A stretch of 64,000 nt of DNA from Roseovarius nitratireducens (GCF_002925845.1 NZ_PDNI01000036.1:124001-188000); one strand, 5' to 3'; numbered from the stretch's first letter, positions 48,689 to 58,940 are shown. The notes: generated by a model from the letters alone, not told the origin. Numbers and translations are program-made.

Positions 48689-48895
48689 ATGACCGCCCGC
48701 GCCAAGCCACCCGAAAGCTTTGACGAAAACCCGCTCTTCGACGCAGAATTCTTTGCCCGTGCCCGTCCCGCCGCTCCCGGCGAGGCGGCCCGCCTGCGTG
48801 GAGTGCTGGAACAGATCGTTAAGGCACATGAGGAGGGCCGCTCCGTGGATGACGCAATTGCGCAGGCGCGCGAAACACTTGAGGTGATGAAATGA
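48689..48895 (+). CDS. Small hypothetical protein, 68 aa
   Basis: A soluble, Ala- and Glu-rich helical protein starting MTARAKPPESFDENPLFDAEFF. The start has a good GGAGG 8 nt upstream. It has no signal peptide or recognised motif. Its stop overlaps the ATG of the sucB-tail fragment (ATGA). The gene lies in a patch between sucB and the MAPEG gene that looks inserted, so it may be part of a small mobile or decayed unit. Confidence 0.6.
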   Translation: MTARAKPPESFDENPLFDAEFFARARPAAPGEAARLRGVLEQIVKAHEEGRSVDDAIAQARETLEVMK

Positions 48896-48999
48896 GCGCG
48901 CAATTTTATCGACCTTTCGACGACAAAGGTGCCGTAACCTTCTTCGTCCGCGTCAAGGACGCGCTAGAAGACCCGTGGCGGTTGCTGATGGATATCTGA
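48892..48999 (+). pseudogene. Second, detached copy of the sucB 3' end
   Basis: A 35-codon frame (MSAQFYRPFDDKGAVTFFV... to a TGA at 48997) whose last 26 residues match the SucB C-terminus at 21 of 26 positions, including KGAVTF, VRVK, ALEDP and RLLMD. In DNA the 81-nt match (48919-48999 against 48532-48612) has nine synonymous and five nonsynonymous codon changes, mostly in its first half, while the last third is nearly identical. It cannot fold as an enzyme alone. It is a relic of a duplication or of a homologous 3' end brought in by recombination. Confidence 0.85.
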
Positions 49000-49077
49000 T
49001 TCATCAATGACCTATCTAGATGGCCACTATATCCTTAATCACATAGCAGCCACTGCGCCCCAATGACGGAGATTTCG

Positions 49078-49338
49078 ATGCCAGATGTCCCTACCAAAAC
49101 ATTCAACCACAGTCCTTCAGCGGCCGCAGGACTGGATTTTGAAGTATCCTTTTTTCCTGACCACTACCGAGTCACGGAACCAAGTTCGGGGTGGATCGCG
49201 AATTTCTCCAAGAATGGAGTAATTGAATCCAGCGATAGATCTTTGCCTGTCGAAAATCCCAGCTTAGTCATCGACGACTTAGCAAATGGCCCACTGCTTC
49301 TTGAATGGATAACTTGGTGTACCAGCGTTGACCAATAA
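49078..49338 (+). CDS. Hypothetical protein in a low-GC patch, 86 aa
   Basis: A soluble protein (start ATG 49078, GGAG 6 nt upstream; another in-frame ATG at 49063 lacks a site) with 'GLDFEVSFFPDHYRVTEPSSGWIANFSKNG' and a hydrophobic C-terminal stretch. The base composition is clearly more AT-rich than the rest of the window, which suggests acquisition from elsewhere. I do not recognise the family. Confidence 0.6.
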   Translation: MPDVPTKTFNHSPSAAAGLDFEVSFFPDHYRVTEPSSGWIANFSKNGVIESSDRSLPVENPSLVIDDLANGPLLLEWITWCTSVDQ

Positions 49339-49366
49339 GCATTTGCATTCAGAGCGATCCTAACTG

Positions 49367-49762
49367 ATGACCCCCGAACTCACCGCCCTCACCCTCGCCG
49401 CGCTTCTGCAGGTTGTCCAATACCTGCTCTACGCCATCCCGGCGAATCTCGAGCTTGGCCCCGGCTACACCATGTCCGCCCGCGACCGCGAGCCCTCAAA
49501 ACAGATGTCCGACGGCACCGCCCGTCTGGGCCGGGCGCTGACCAACCATTTCGAGGGGCTGATCCTCTTTACCATCGCCGTCGTCACCGTCACGCTCGGC
49601 GACCAATCCACCCCCCTGACCGCCGCCTGCGCGTGGACCTACCTCGCCGCCCGCATGGCCTATATCCCGGCCTATTACCTCGGCCTGCGCCCCTGGCGCT
49701 CGCTGATCTGGGCGGTGGGCTTCTTCGCCACGCTCCTCATGCTGCTGGCGGCGCTCGTCTGA
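49367..49762 (+). CDS. MAPEG family membrane protein
   Basis: A 131-aa protein with four hydrophobic segments of the MAPEG superfamily (membrane-associated eicosanoid and glutathione metabolism): 'GRALTNHFEGLILFTIAVVTV' and 'YLAARMAYIPAYYLGLRPWRSLIW' carry the conserved N/E and R/Y residues. Bacterial members are mostly uncharacterised, some acting as glutathione transferases. It precedes lpdA after a 132-nt gap filled with repeats. Confidence 0.88.
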   Translation: MTPELTALTLAALLQVVQYLLYAIPANLELGPGYTMSARDREPSKQMSDGTARLGRALTNHFEGLILFTIAVVTVTLGDQSTPLTAACAWTYLAARMAYIPAYYLGLRPWRSLIWAVGFFATLLMLLAALV

Positions 49763-49793
49763 TGCTTCATCTTGCCCGAAATATCCCGGGGGA

Positions 49794-49824
49794 GTCGCCG
49801 CAAGGCGACGGGGGCAGCGCCCCC
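49794..49824. repeat. Double hairpin upstream of lpdA
   Basis: Two adjacent small palindromes: GTCGCC-GCAA-GGCGAC (49794-49809) and GGGGGC-AGC-GCCCCC (49810-49824). They follow 'GAAATATCCCGGGGGA', a string I recognise as similar to intergenic repeats of other Rhodobacterales. They could terminate the MAPEG transcript before lpdA. Confidence 0.5.
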
Positions 49825-49830
49825 AAAACC

Positions 49831-49874
49831 ACCGACGCAATACCGACAGAATACCGACGCGATACCGACGCGAA
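49831..49874. repeat. Four tandem 11-bp repeats just before lpdA
   Basis: Four head-to-tail copies of ACCGACGCRAW (49831-49841, 49842-49852, 49853-49863, 49864-49874); the second has two changes. They end 20 nt before the lpdA ATG, with the AAAGGA ribosome site between. Equal spacing of 11 bp places the copies on one helix face. They could be regulator sites or simple slippage. Confidence 0.75.
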
Positions 49875-49894
49875 AAATGAAAGGACTCTGACCC

Positions 49895-51289
49895 ATGGCC
49901 TCCTATGACGTGATCATCATCGGCGCCGGCCCCGGCGGCTATGTCTGCGCCATCCGCTGCGCGCAACTCGGCCTGAAAACCGCCGTGGTCGAGGGCCGCG
50001 CCACACTTGGCGGCACCTGCCTCAACGTCGGCTGCATCCCCTCCAAGGCGCTCCTGCACGCCACCCACCAACTCCATGAAGCGGAACACAATTTCGCCAA
50101 GATGGGCCTCAAGGGAAAGTCGCCCTCGGTCGACTGGAAGCAGATGCTGGCCTACAAGGACGACGTCATCGGCCAGAACACCAAGGGTATCGAATTTCTG
50201 TTCAAGAAGAACAAGATAGACTGGATCAAGGGCTGGGCCTCGATCCCCGAGGCGGGCAAGGTCAAGGTGGGCGACGAGACCCACGAAGCAAAGAACATCG
50301 TCATCGCCTCGGGGTCTGAATCCGCCAACGTCCCCGGCGCCGATGTCACCATCGACGAAAAAATCGTCGTCACCTCCACCGGCGCGCTGGAATTGTCCAA
50401 GGTTCCCAAGAAGATGGTGGTGATCGGCGGCGGCGTGATCGGGCTCGAGATGGGCTCGGTCTATGCCCGCCTCGGCGCGCAGGTCACGGTGGTTGAGTTC
50501 CTCGACGCCATCACCCCCGGTATGGACGGCGAGGTGCAGAAGAACTTCCAGAAAATCCTGAAGAAACAAGGCATTGATTTCGTCATGGGCGCCGCCGTCC
50601 ACACCGTCGAGACGCTCAAGACCAAGGCCAAGGTGCACTACAAGCTGCGCAAGGACGACAGCGAGCATCAACTCGACGCCGATGTCGTCCTCGTCGCCAC
50701 GGGCCGCAAGCCCTATACCGAGGGGCTCGGCCTCGACAGCCTCGGCGTCGAGATGACCAAGCGCGGACAGGTCGCTGTGGGCGGCGATTGGCAGACCAAC
50801 GTCAAGGGCGTCTACGCCATCGGCGACGCCATCGACGGCCCGATGCTCGCCCACAAGGCCGAGGACGAGGGCATGGCCGTGGCCGAGGTGCTGGCGGGCA
50901 AGCATGGCCACGTCAATTACGGCGTCATCCCCGGCGTGATCTACACCCACCCCGAGGTGGCCAACGTGGGAGAGACCGAAGAAACCCTGAAAGATCAAGG
51001 GCGTGCCTACAAGGTCGGCAAGTTCTCCTTCATGGGCAACGGCCGCGCCAAGGCCAATTTCGCCGCAGACGGCTTCGTCAAGATCCTCGCCGACAAGGCG
51101 ACCGACCGCATCCTCGGCGCGCATATCATCGGGCCGATGGCGGGCGATCTCATCCACGAGATCTGCGTCGCGATGGAATTCGGCGCAAGCGCCGAGGATC
51201 TCGCGCTCACCTGCCACGCGCATCCCACCTATTCCGAGGCGGTGCGCGAGGCGGCGCTCGCCTGCGGCGACGGCGCGATCCACGCCTGA
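49895..51289 (+). CDS. lpdA: Dihydrolipoyl dehydrogenase (E3)
   Basis: FAD-dependent disulfide oxidoreductase (464 aa) that reoxidises the lipoyl groups of SucB. Visible are the FAD Rossmann motif '[20 protein letters not shown]', redox disulfide '[13 protein letters not shown]', NAD site '[21 protein letters not shown]', second FAD motif '[20 protein letters not shown]' and the C-terminal His-Glu pair in '[16 protein letters not shown]'. Its place after sucAB supports a role in the 2-oxoglutarate dehydrogenase complex. Confidence 0.97.
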   Translation: MASYDVIIIGAGPGGYVCAIRCAQLGLKTAVVEGRATLGGTCLNVGCIPSKALLHATHQLHEAEHNFAKMGLKGKSPSVDWKQMLAYKDDVIGQNTKGIEFLFKKNKIDWIKGWASIPEAGKVKVGDETHEAKNIVIASGSESANVPGADVTIDEKIVVTSTGALELSKVPKKMVVIGGGVIGLEMGSVYARLGAQVTVVEFLDAITPGMDGEVQKNFQKILKKQGIDFVMGAAVHTVETLKTKAKVHYKLRKDDSEHQLDADVVLVATGRKPYTEGLGLDSLGVEMTKRGQVAVGGDWQTNVKGVYAIGDAIDGPMLAHKAEDEGMAVAEVLAGKHGHVNYGVIPGVIYTHPEVANVGETEETLKDQGRAYKVGKFSFMGNGRAKANFAADGFVKILADKATDRILGAHIIGPMAGDLIHEICVAMEFGASAEDLALTCHAHPTYSEAVREAALACGDGAIHA

Positions 51290-51347
51290 ACTCTGCCGGC
51301 GCGGCGCTCGCGTCGCGCCGGTCTCAGCCGGACCTGCCTGATGGGAT

Positions 51348-51421
51348 TGGAGCGGGTGAAGGGAATCGAACCCTCGTCGTCAGCTTGGGAAGCTGCTGCT
51401 CTACCATTGAGCTACACCCGC
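51348..51421 (-). tRNA. tRNA-Gly (anticodon CCC)
   Basis: A 74-nt cloverleaf on the minus strand with encoded CCA. The acceptor stem is GCGGGTG/CACCCGC, the D arm GCTC-AATGGTA-GAGC, the anticodon loop TTCCCAA (anticodon at 51387-51389 on the plus strand) and the T loop TTCGATT. It closely resembles bacterial glyU. One mismatch (G27-A43) closes the anticodon stem. It reads GGG codons. Confidence 0.95.
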
Positions 51422-51474
51422 GACGCGCCTTGATTACCCGCAAATGCGCCCGCGCCGCAAGAGCAAAGCGCGCG

Positions 51475-52071
51475 CTATTCCGGCAGCTCCGCCTCGGGGA
51501 TCATGGCAAAGAACGCGCCGCCCGACCACAGGCCGAACCACCCGTCTTGGCGATCCCCGATCTCGACAAGGCGGTAAAAGCTCTTGCGGTCGATCAGCGC
51601 CTCGAGACCGGCGCGGACATGGACATAAGGCGAGGGCTCGCCGGTCTCCGGGTCACGCTCCACCCGGATCGGGTGATCCGGCCCGGCGATGACGTGATCG
51701 CCGACGTTGGTCTCGAATCGCAGGTTCTGGCGCTCGCCCTCGCCGTCACGCTCGAAATCGACCGCGACGAAGGGCGCGTCATCGACGGTGATCCCCACTT
51801 TCTCGACCGGGGTGACGAGGAAGTACTTGTCGCCGTCCTTGCGGAGAATGGTGGAAAACAGCCGCACAAGCCCATGGCGGTTGATGGGCGTGCCCTGATA
51901 GTACCACGTCCCGTCACGGGCGATTCGCATGTCGAGATCGCCGCAGAAGGGCGGGTTCCACTCATGCACCGGCGGCAGATCCCGGCCGCCCGATTTCGCG
52001 GCACGCGCCGAGGCGGCGAGGCTCTCGGCTGACGGGGTTGTGACGCTGCTCGCACTCATTGCTTTTGCCAT
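51475..52071 (-). CDS. DUF1285 domain protein
   Basis: A 198-aa cytosolic protein matching DUF1285: '[37 protein letters not shown]' and '[23 protein letters not shown]'. Structures of this family resemble small beta-barrel proteins, but no function is known. ATG 52071 is used, with a possible alternative at 52059. It diverges from the MoxR operon across 56 nt. Confidence 0.85.
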   Translation of the reverse strand: MAKAMSASSVTTPSAESLAASARAAKSGGRDLPPVHEWNPPFCGDLDMRIARDGTWYYQGTPINRHGLVRLFSTILRKDGDKYFLVTPVEKVGITVDDAPFVAVDFERDGEGERQNLRFETNVGDHVIAGPDHPIRVERDPETGEPSPYVHVRAGLEALIDRKSFYRLVEIGDRQDGWFGLWSGGAFFAMIPEAELPE

Positions 52072-52127
52072 TTCCAATTGAAACGATACATTCCACATAA
52101 GGATATAGGCCCAACCGGAGTTTTGCC

Positions 52128-53135
<1,008 letters not shown>

Positions 53136-53136
53136 G

Positions 53137-54024
53137 ATGGCCGATGCCGCCCCGAGCCTGCGCGCTTGCGCCGAAGCGGAAACGGCGCGCCTGCCGCCGC
53201 TGCTGGCGCGCGCCGACCGGCTGGCGCGCACGGTGATGATGGGCGAGCACGGGCGCAGACGGGCGGGCACCGGTGACGATTTCTGGCAATACCGCCCGGT
53301 GCAGCCGGGCGACAGCCGCCGCATGATCGACTGGCGCCGCTCGGCACGGTCGGATGCCCAGTTTGTCCGTCAGCGCGAATGGAAACTGGCGCAAAGCGTG
53401 ATGCTCTGGGTCGATCCTGCCGCCTCGATGCGCTTCGCCTCGCGCAAGGATCTGCCGGAGAAGGCCGACCGCGCGCGGCTTCTGGCGTTGGCGGTGGCAC
53501 TGCTCCTTGATCGCGCTGGCGAGCGGGTGGGAATGACCGGCACGGCGCTGCCGCCGCGGCGCGGTGCGGCACAGGTCGCGCGACTGGCCGAGGCGCTCAT
53601 CGCCGAGAGCGGCGAGGATCACGCAGCGCCCGACATGTCCGGCCTCGTGCCGTATGGGCGCGCGCTGCTGGTCTCGGATTTCCTTGGTGACCCGGGGCCG
53701 GTGCGCCACGCGCTGACCGCGGCGGCGGATCGCGGCGTGCGCGGCGTGCTCCTGCAGGTGCTCGACCCTGTGGAAGAGGCGTTTCCCTATCGCGGGCGCA
53801 CCATTTTCGAGAGCGTCGCCGGCACGCTCACCCACGAGACGCTCAAGGCATCTGATCTGCGCGCGCGCTATCTCGAGCGGCTCGCCGCGCGCAAGGACGA
53901 GTTGTCGTCGCTGGCGTCGGCGACCGGCTGGCAATACGGCTGCCACCACACTGACGGCCCCGCGCAGGCAGCGCTCTTGTGGCTGCACCGTGCCATCGCC
54001 GAGGGACGGGGAGGGCGCGCATGA
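53137..54024 (+). CDS. DUF58 domain protein
   Basis: A 295-aa protein with the DUF58 core 'DDFWQYRPVQPGDSRRMIDWRRSARSDAQFVRQRE', the common partner of MoxR ATPases. A von Willebrand A-like fold is expected ('MLWVDPAASMRFAS' resembles a MIDAS site in which DxSxS is DPAAS). The start at ATG 53137 is set by the MoxR stop. The following gene overlaps by ATGA. Confidence 0.9.
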   Translation: MADAAPSLRACAEAETARLPPLLARADRLARTVMMGEHGRRRAGTGDDFWQYRPVQPGDSRRMIDWRRSARSDAQFVRQREWKLAQSVMLWVDPAASMRFASRKDLPEKADRARLLALAVALLLDRAGERVGMTGTALPPRRGAAQVARLAEALIAESGEDHAAPDMSGLVPYGRALLVSDFLGDPGPVRHALTAAADRGVRGVLLQVLDPVEEAFPYRGRTIFESVAGTLTHETLKASDLRARYLERLAARKDELSSLASATGWQYGCHHTDGPAQAALLWLHRAIAEGRGGRA

Positions 54025-56789
54025 GCCTGTTGTCCATCGGGTTCACGACGCCGTGGCTCCTGTGGGCGCTGGTGGCGCTGCCGGTGCTGTGGCTCATCCT
54101 GCGCGCGGTGCCGCCCGCGCCGGTGCGGCGGCGCTTCCCCGGTGTGGCGCTACTCTTGGGGTTGCGCGACGAGGACAGCGTGAGCGACCGCACGCCGTGG
54201 TGGCTGTTGCTTCTGCGGATGCTGACAGTGGCGGCGGCCATCGTCGGGCTGGCGGGTCCGGTGCTCAATCCTCGCGATGTCGACGGTACGGCAAGCACCG
54301 CGCCGCTGCTGATCGTGGTCGAAGACGGATGGGCCGCCGCACGCGATTGGCCGGCACAACGCGCCGCCATCGAGGCGCAGCTTGCACAGGCCGCGCGTGA
54401 CGGGCGCACCGCCGCGTTGATGCGGTTGAGCGCGCCCGAGCGCCCCGTGTTCCGCGCCGCTGCCGACCTGCGCAGCCGCCTGCCGGGGCTCGCGCCCGCC
54501 CCGTGGAGCGCACGGCCCGAGAGCTATGCCGAGGCAGCGGCGCTGCTGCCTGAGGGCGCGGTAGAGACGCGCTGGTTTTCCGACGGGCTGGACCGCGACG
54601 GGCGCGAGGACCTGCTCGCTGCGCTCGAGGCGCGCGGCCCGGTGGTGGTGCACGAAAGCGCGCGCCCTGTGCTGGCGCTTGCCCCGCCGGGCCTAGAGGA
54701 CGGGATGGTGGCCCTGCGTGCCTTGCGCGCGGGGGCGGAGGGCGCGCGCGACGTTGAGATCGCCGCGCATGGCCGCGACCCGGGCGGCGCCGAGCGGGTG
54801 CTGGCGCGCCTGCCTCTGGAATTTGCGCCCGGGGCCACCGAGGCCACTGGCCGCCTCTCGCTACCGCCCGAGCTGCGCGCGCGGATCGACCGGTTCGAGA
54901 TCGAGGGCGCGCGCCACGCCGGCGCCGTCAGCCTCGCTGATGATGGGCTGCGGCGGCGCGAAGTTGCGCTGGTCGCGGGCCGCGAGGACCGCGAGGGGCT
55001 CGAGCTTCTGTCGCCACTTTATTACCTGCGCAAGGCGCTCGCCCCCAATGCCGACCTCCTCGAGGGTGCACTGCTCGATCTCATGCCTGCCAACCCCGAC
55101 GCCGTGGTGCTGGCCGACGTGGCAACGCTCTCGTCAGCGGAACAGACCGCGCTGGGCGAATGGGTCGAGGCGGGCGGCGTGCTGGTGCGCTTCGCCGGGC
55201 CACGGCTCGCGGCGAGCGACGTGTCGCGCAGCGAGGAGGCCCCGCTCATGCCGGTGCGCCTGCGCGCCGGCGGGCGCACCGTGGGCGGCGCGATGAGTTG
55301 GGGCGCGCCCAAGACACTGGCCCCCTTCCCCCAGAACAGCCCGTTCCGCGGCCTCGACATCCCCGAGGACGTCAACGTGACCGCACAGGTGCTGGCGCAA
55401 CCCGATCCCACCCTTGCCGACCGCGTGATCGCCCAACTGGGCGACGGTACGCCGCTGGTCACGCGCAAGCGGCTCGGTGCGGGGCAGGTGGTGCTGTTTC
55501 ACGTTACGGCCAACACCGCGTGGTCGTCGCTGCCGCTGTCGGGGCTGTTCGTGCAGATGCTCGACCGGCTCGCGGTGTCCTCGACCCGGGCGGCACCGTC
55601 ACCGGCAGAGCTTGCCGGGACGATATGGCAGCCGGTGCAGGTGCTCGACGGGTTCGGGCGCTTGCAGGACGCGGGCACGCGGCCCGGCGTGGCGGGCGAG
55701 CGTCTGCTTGACGCAGCCCTCGGCCCCGACCTTGTGCCCGGCATCTACGAGGGACCCGAGCGGCGCGTGGCGCGCAACGTGATCGGGCCCGAGACGCAGA
55801 TCGCGGCGGCGGAATGGCCCGCCCGCGTGCCCGTCGAGGGGCTGGCGCTCGCGCCCGAGACGCCGCTGGGCGGCTGGCTCCTGTCGGCGGCGCTGGCGCT
55901 GATGGTGGCCGATATCCTTGCGGCGTTGGCGCTCTCGGGGCGGCTCTGGCGCGGCGGGGCGGTGGCGTCCGTCCTGGCCGCGCTCGCGCTTGCCGCTGTG
56001 TCACCCGGTCTGGCGCATGCACAGGCCAGCGACGACGCGCGCGCGATCGAGGCCACGTCCGAGGTGGTGCTCGCCCACGTTCTCACCGGTGATCCGCAGG
56101 TGGATGACGCCGCGCGCGCCGGTCTGCGGGGGCTTGGGCGCGTACTCACCTTCCGCACCTCGGTCGAGCCTGCGGCCCCCATCGGCGTCGATCTGGAACG
56201 CGACGAGCTTGCCTTCTACCCGATGATCTACTGGCCCGTCACCCCGGATCAGCCGCTGCCGTCGCCCGAGGCCTATGCCCGGCTCAACGATTACCTGCGC
56301 AAGGGCGGGTTGATCCTTTTTGATACGCGCGATGCCGATATCGCGGGCTATGGCGCGTCCTCGCCCAACGGTGCCCGGCTGCAACGGCTGGCCGCCCCGC
56401 TCGACATCCCGCCGCTGGAGCCGGTGCCCGAGGATCACGTGCTCACCCGCACCTTCTACCTGCTGAGCGATTTTCCCGGCCGTCACAGGGGCCGCGACGT
56501 CTGGGTCGAGGCCGCGCCGCCCGATGCCGAACGGGCCGAGGGGATGCCGTTCCGCGATCTCAACGACGGGGTGACGCCGGTGGTGATCGGCGGCAATGAC
56601 TGGGCTTCGGCCTGGGCCGTGAGCGAGCGGGGCGATCCGCTCTTTCCCGTAGGCCGCGGCTATACCGGCGAACGGCAGCGCGAGATGGCTTACCGCTTCG
56701 GCGTCAACCTCGTGATGCATGTGCTCACCGGCAATTACAAATCCGACCAGGTGCACGTGCCCGCGCTGCTGGAAAGGCTGGGACAATGA
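54021..56789 (+). CDS. Large membrane protein with BatA N-terminus and C-terminal DUF4159
   Basis: A 922-aa protein. Residues 1-85 are the BatA/aerotolerance-type two-helix membrane anchor ('GFTTPWLLWALVALPVLWLILRAVPP'). The long middle is periplasmic or extracellular in character. A second hydrophobic region (about 613-670) leads into DUF4159 (about 680-922; 'LNDYLRKGGLILFDTRDADI', 'GVNLVMHVLTGNYKSDQVHVP'). The combination is typical of MoxR/DUF58 operons in alphaproteobacteria; the function is unknown, perhaps envelope integrity. ATG 54021 overlaps the previous stop. Confidence 0.88.
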   Translation: MSLLSIGFTTPWLLWALVALPVLWLILRAVPPAPVRRRFPGVALLLGLRDEDSVSDRTPWWLLLLRMLTVAAAIVGLAGPVLNPRDVDGTASTAPLLIVVEDGWAAARDWPAQRAAIEAQLAQAARDGRTAALMRLSAPERPVFRAAADLRSRLPGLAPAPWSARPESYAEAAALLPEGAVETRWFSDGLDRDGREDLLAALEARGPVVVHESARPVLALAPPGLEDGMVALRALRAGAEGARDVEIAAHGRDPGGAERVLARLPLEFAPGATEATGRLSLPPELRARIDRFEIEGARHAGAVSLADDGLRRREVALVAGREDREGLELLSPLYYLRKALAPNADLLEGALLDLMPANPDAVVLADVATLSSAEQTALGEWVEAGGVLVRFAGPRLAASDVSRSEEAPLMPVRLRAGGRTVGGAMSWGAPKTLAPFPQNSPFRGLDIPEDVNVTAQVLAQPDPTLADRVIAQLGDGTPLVTRKRLGAGQVVLFHVTANTAWSSLPLSGLFVQMLDRLAVSSTRAAPSPAELAGTIWQPVQVLDGFGRLQDAGTRPGVAGERLLDAALGPDLVPGIYEGPERRVARNVIGPETQIAAAEWPARVPVEGLALAPETPLGGWLLSAALALMVADILAALALSGRLWRGGAVASVLAALALAAVSPGLAHAQASDDARAIEATSEVVLAHVLTGDPQVDDAARAGLRGLGRVLTFRTSVEPAAPIGVDLERDELAFYPMIYWPVTPDQPLPSPEAYARLNDYLRKGGLILFDTRDADIAGYGASSPNGARLQRLAAPLDIPPLEPVPEDHVLTRTFYLLSDFPGRHRGRDVWVEAAPPDAERAEGMPFRDLNDGVTPVVIGGNDWASAWAVSERGDPLFPVGRGYTGERQREMAYRFGVNLVMHVLTGNYKSDQVHVPALLERLGQ

Positions 56790-58837
56790 CCGGCACGGTG
56801 ATCTTTGACCCGCTCGTGCCGCTGTGGCTCGTTGCCGCGCTGGCGGTTGTGACGGCGGCGGGGCTGGTGCTCGCGGCGCGGCGCGGGCTGGCGGGCTGGG
56901 CATTGCGGGCGCTGGCCGCGCTGGTGCTGGTCGCCGCGCTCTCGGGCCCCTCCTACCGTCAGGAGGAGCGAAATCCGCTCAGCGATATCGTCCTGCTGGT
57001 CGATGACCGCAGCGCCAGCCAGCGGCTCGCGGACCGCGCGGAAACCACCGCCGCCGCCACCGAGGCGCTGGCCGCCCGGATCGAGGCGCGCGACAATACC
57101 GAGCTGCGCCGTGTCACCGTCGGCGACGCGCCTGACAACCGCGGCTCGCTGGTGATGGGCGCACTCTCCGAGGCGCTGGCAGAGCTGCCCCGCGGGCGGA
57201 TCGCCGGGGCGATTCTGCTGTCGGACGGGCAGGTGCACGATATCGAGGCCGCCCCCGACATGCCTGCACCGTTGCATCTCTTGCACACGGGCCGCGAGGA
57301 CGACTGGGACCGGCGGCTGCGCATCGACAATGCTCCGGCTTTCGCCATCCTCGGCGAGGAGGTGCGCCTGACCCTCACGATCACCGACGAGGGCGCTGCC
57401 CCCGAGGGCGTGACCACCGTCCCCGTGGATATCGCCGTCGACGGCGCGGCGCCGCAGCGCTACGAAGTCCCGCTGGGGCGCGAGGTGGCGCTGCCGCTCA
57501 CCCTGCCGCATGGCGGGCGCAACGTGCTGCAATTCTCCACACCCGCCGCCGAGGGTGAGCTGACCGACCGCAACAACACCGCGCTGGTGCAGATCAACGG
57601 GGTGCGCGACCGGTTGAGCGTTCTGCTCGTCTCGGGGCAGCCGCACGCGGGCACGCGGACATGGCGCAACCTGCTCAAATCCGACAGCTCCGTGGACCTC
57701 GTGCATTTCACGATCCTGCGCCCGCCCGAGAAACAGGACGGCGTGCCGGTGCGCGAGCTGTCGCTCATCGCCTTTCCCACCCGCGAGCTGTTTCTCGAGA
57801 AGGTGGACGAGTTCGACCTCATCATCTTCGACCGTTACCGGCGGCGCGGCATCCTGCCTTCGATCTATCTCGAGAACATCCGCCAGTATGTCGAGCGTGG
57901 CGGCGCGGTGTTGCTCGCCGCCGGGCCGGATTTCGCCGGGGCCGAGAGCATCTATCGCGGCCCGTTCGAGGAAATGGTCCCTGCGCGCCCCACCGCGCGC
58001 GTAGTCGAGGAGGGCTATCGCCCGCGGATCAACGAGCTGGGGCAACGGCACCCGGTGACAGCGGGGCTCGATGCGGCTTGGGAGGGCGACTGGGGTCGCT
58101 GGATGCGCCAGATCGAGGTGGAGCCCGACGCGGATGGCGAGGTGGTGATGACCGGCGCGGATGAGCGCCCGTTGCTGGTGCTCGACCGGGTGGGCGAGGG
58201 ACGCGTGGCGCTCTTGGCTTCGGATCACGCCTGGCTGTGGGGGCGCGGCTACGAGGGTGGCGGGCCGCAGCTCGACCTGCTGCGGCGGCTGGCGCACTGG
58301 ATGATGAAGGAGCCCGAGCTCGAGGAAGAGGCGCTGCGCGCCGAGGCGACCGGGCAGACGATGCGGATCACCCGCCGCACGCTCTCCGAATCGGTGCCCG
58401 ACGTGACCATTACGACCCCCTCGGGCGACGAGGTGATCCGCTCGCTCGAAGAGGTTGCCCCGGGCCGGTTCGAGACGGTCTACGAGGGGCCCGAGATCGG
58501 GCTCTACCGGCTGGAGAACGGTGACGAGACGGCGGTAATCGGCCTCGGCCCGGCGGCCCCGGTGGAATTCGAGCGAACGCTGGCCACCGGTGGTGTGTTC
58601 GAGCCCGCCATCGCTCCCACGGGCGGCGGCGTGCGCGCGCTCAAGGACGGGTTGCCGGCGATCCGCGAGGTGCGCGCAGGCCGCCCCGCCGCCGGGCGCG
58701 GCTGGATCGGGATCACCCCCCGCGGGGCCTACGAGACGGTGAGCGTGCGGCAGACGGCGCTCCTGCCGCCGTGGCTGGTGCTGTTGCTGGCCGCCGGGTT
58801 TATCACCGCCGGGTGGCTGCGCGAGGGTAGGCGCTAG
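56786..58837 (+). CDS. Membrane protein with glutamine-amidotransferase-like domain, end of MoxR operon
   Basis: A 683-aa protein with two N-terminal membrane helices (about residues 10-52), a von Willebrand-like start ('DIVLLVDDRSASQRLADR'), a central domain with class I amidotransferase-like fold ('GGAVLLAAGPDFAGAESIYRGP', lacking the catalytic Cys) and a C-terminal helix ('LLPPWLVLLLAAGFITAGWL'). It overlaps the DUF4159 gene by ATGA. Its TAG stop lies inside the left arm of a palindromic element. Confidence 0.85.
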   Translation: MTGTVIFDPLVPLWLVAALAVVTAAGLVLAARRGLAGWALRALAALVLVAALSGPSYRQEERNPLSDIVLLVDDRSASQRLADRAETTAAATEALAARIEARDNTELRRVTVGDAPDNRGSLVMGALSEALAELPRGRIAGAILLSDGQVHDIEAAPDMPAPLHLLHTGREDDWDRRLRIDNAPAFAILGEEVRLTLTITDEGAAPEGVTTVPVDIAVDGAAPQRYEVPLGREVALPLTLPHGGRNVLQFSTPAAEGELTDRNNTALVQINGVRDRLSVLLVSGQPHAGTRTWRNLLKSDSSVDLVHFTILRPPEKQDGVPVRELSLIAFPTRELFLEKVDEFDLIIFDRYRRRGILPSIYLENIRQYVERGGAVLLAAGPDFAGAESIYRGPFEEMVPARPTARVVEEGYRPRINELGQRHPVTAGLDAAWEGDWGRWMRQIEVEPDADGEVVMTGADERPLLVLDRVGEGRVALLASDHAWLWGRGYEGGGPQLDLLRRLAHWMMKEPELEEEALRAEATGQTMRITRRTLSESVPDVTITTPSGDEVIRSLEEVAPGRFETVYEGPEIGLYRLENGDETAVIGLGPAAPVEFERTLATGGVFEPAIAPTGGGVRALKDGLPAIREVRAGRPAAGRGWIGITPRGAYETVSVRQTALLPPWLVLLLAAGFITAGWLREGRR

Positions 58838-58940
58838 AGCGTGTCGCTCAAAAGTGGGAACCGGTTTTGAGCTTCTCGGACACGCGAAATCAATGAGTTG
58901 GAGCGGTTGCGTGAATGCGAATGAACGCGACACGCTCTAG
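58834..58940. repeat. Palindromic element (MITE-like) at the end of the MoxR operon
   Basis: Exact 14-bp terminal inverted repeats (CTAGAGCGTGTCGC at 58834-58847 and its complement at 58927-58940) enclose 79 nt. An inner dyad GCTCAAAA/TTTTGAGC surrounds GTGGGAACCG. Related sequences with 'AAGTGGNNACCGGTTTT' cores are dispersed in many alphaproteobacterial genomes, as I recall. The left arm supplies the stop codon of the preceding gene, so the element was inserted at or into its 3' end. Confidence 0.75.
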
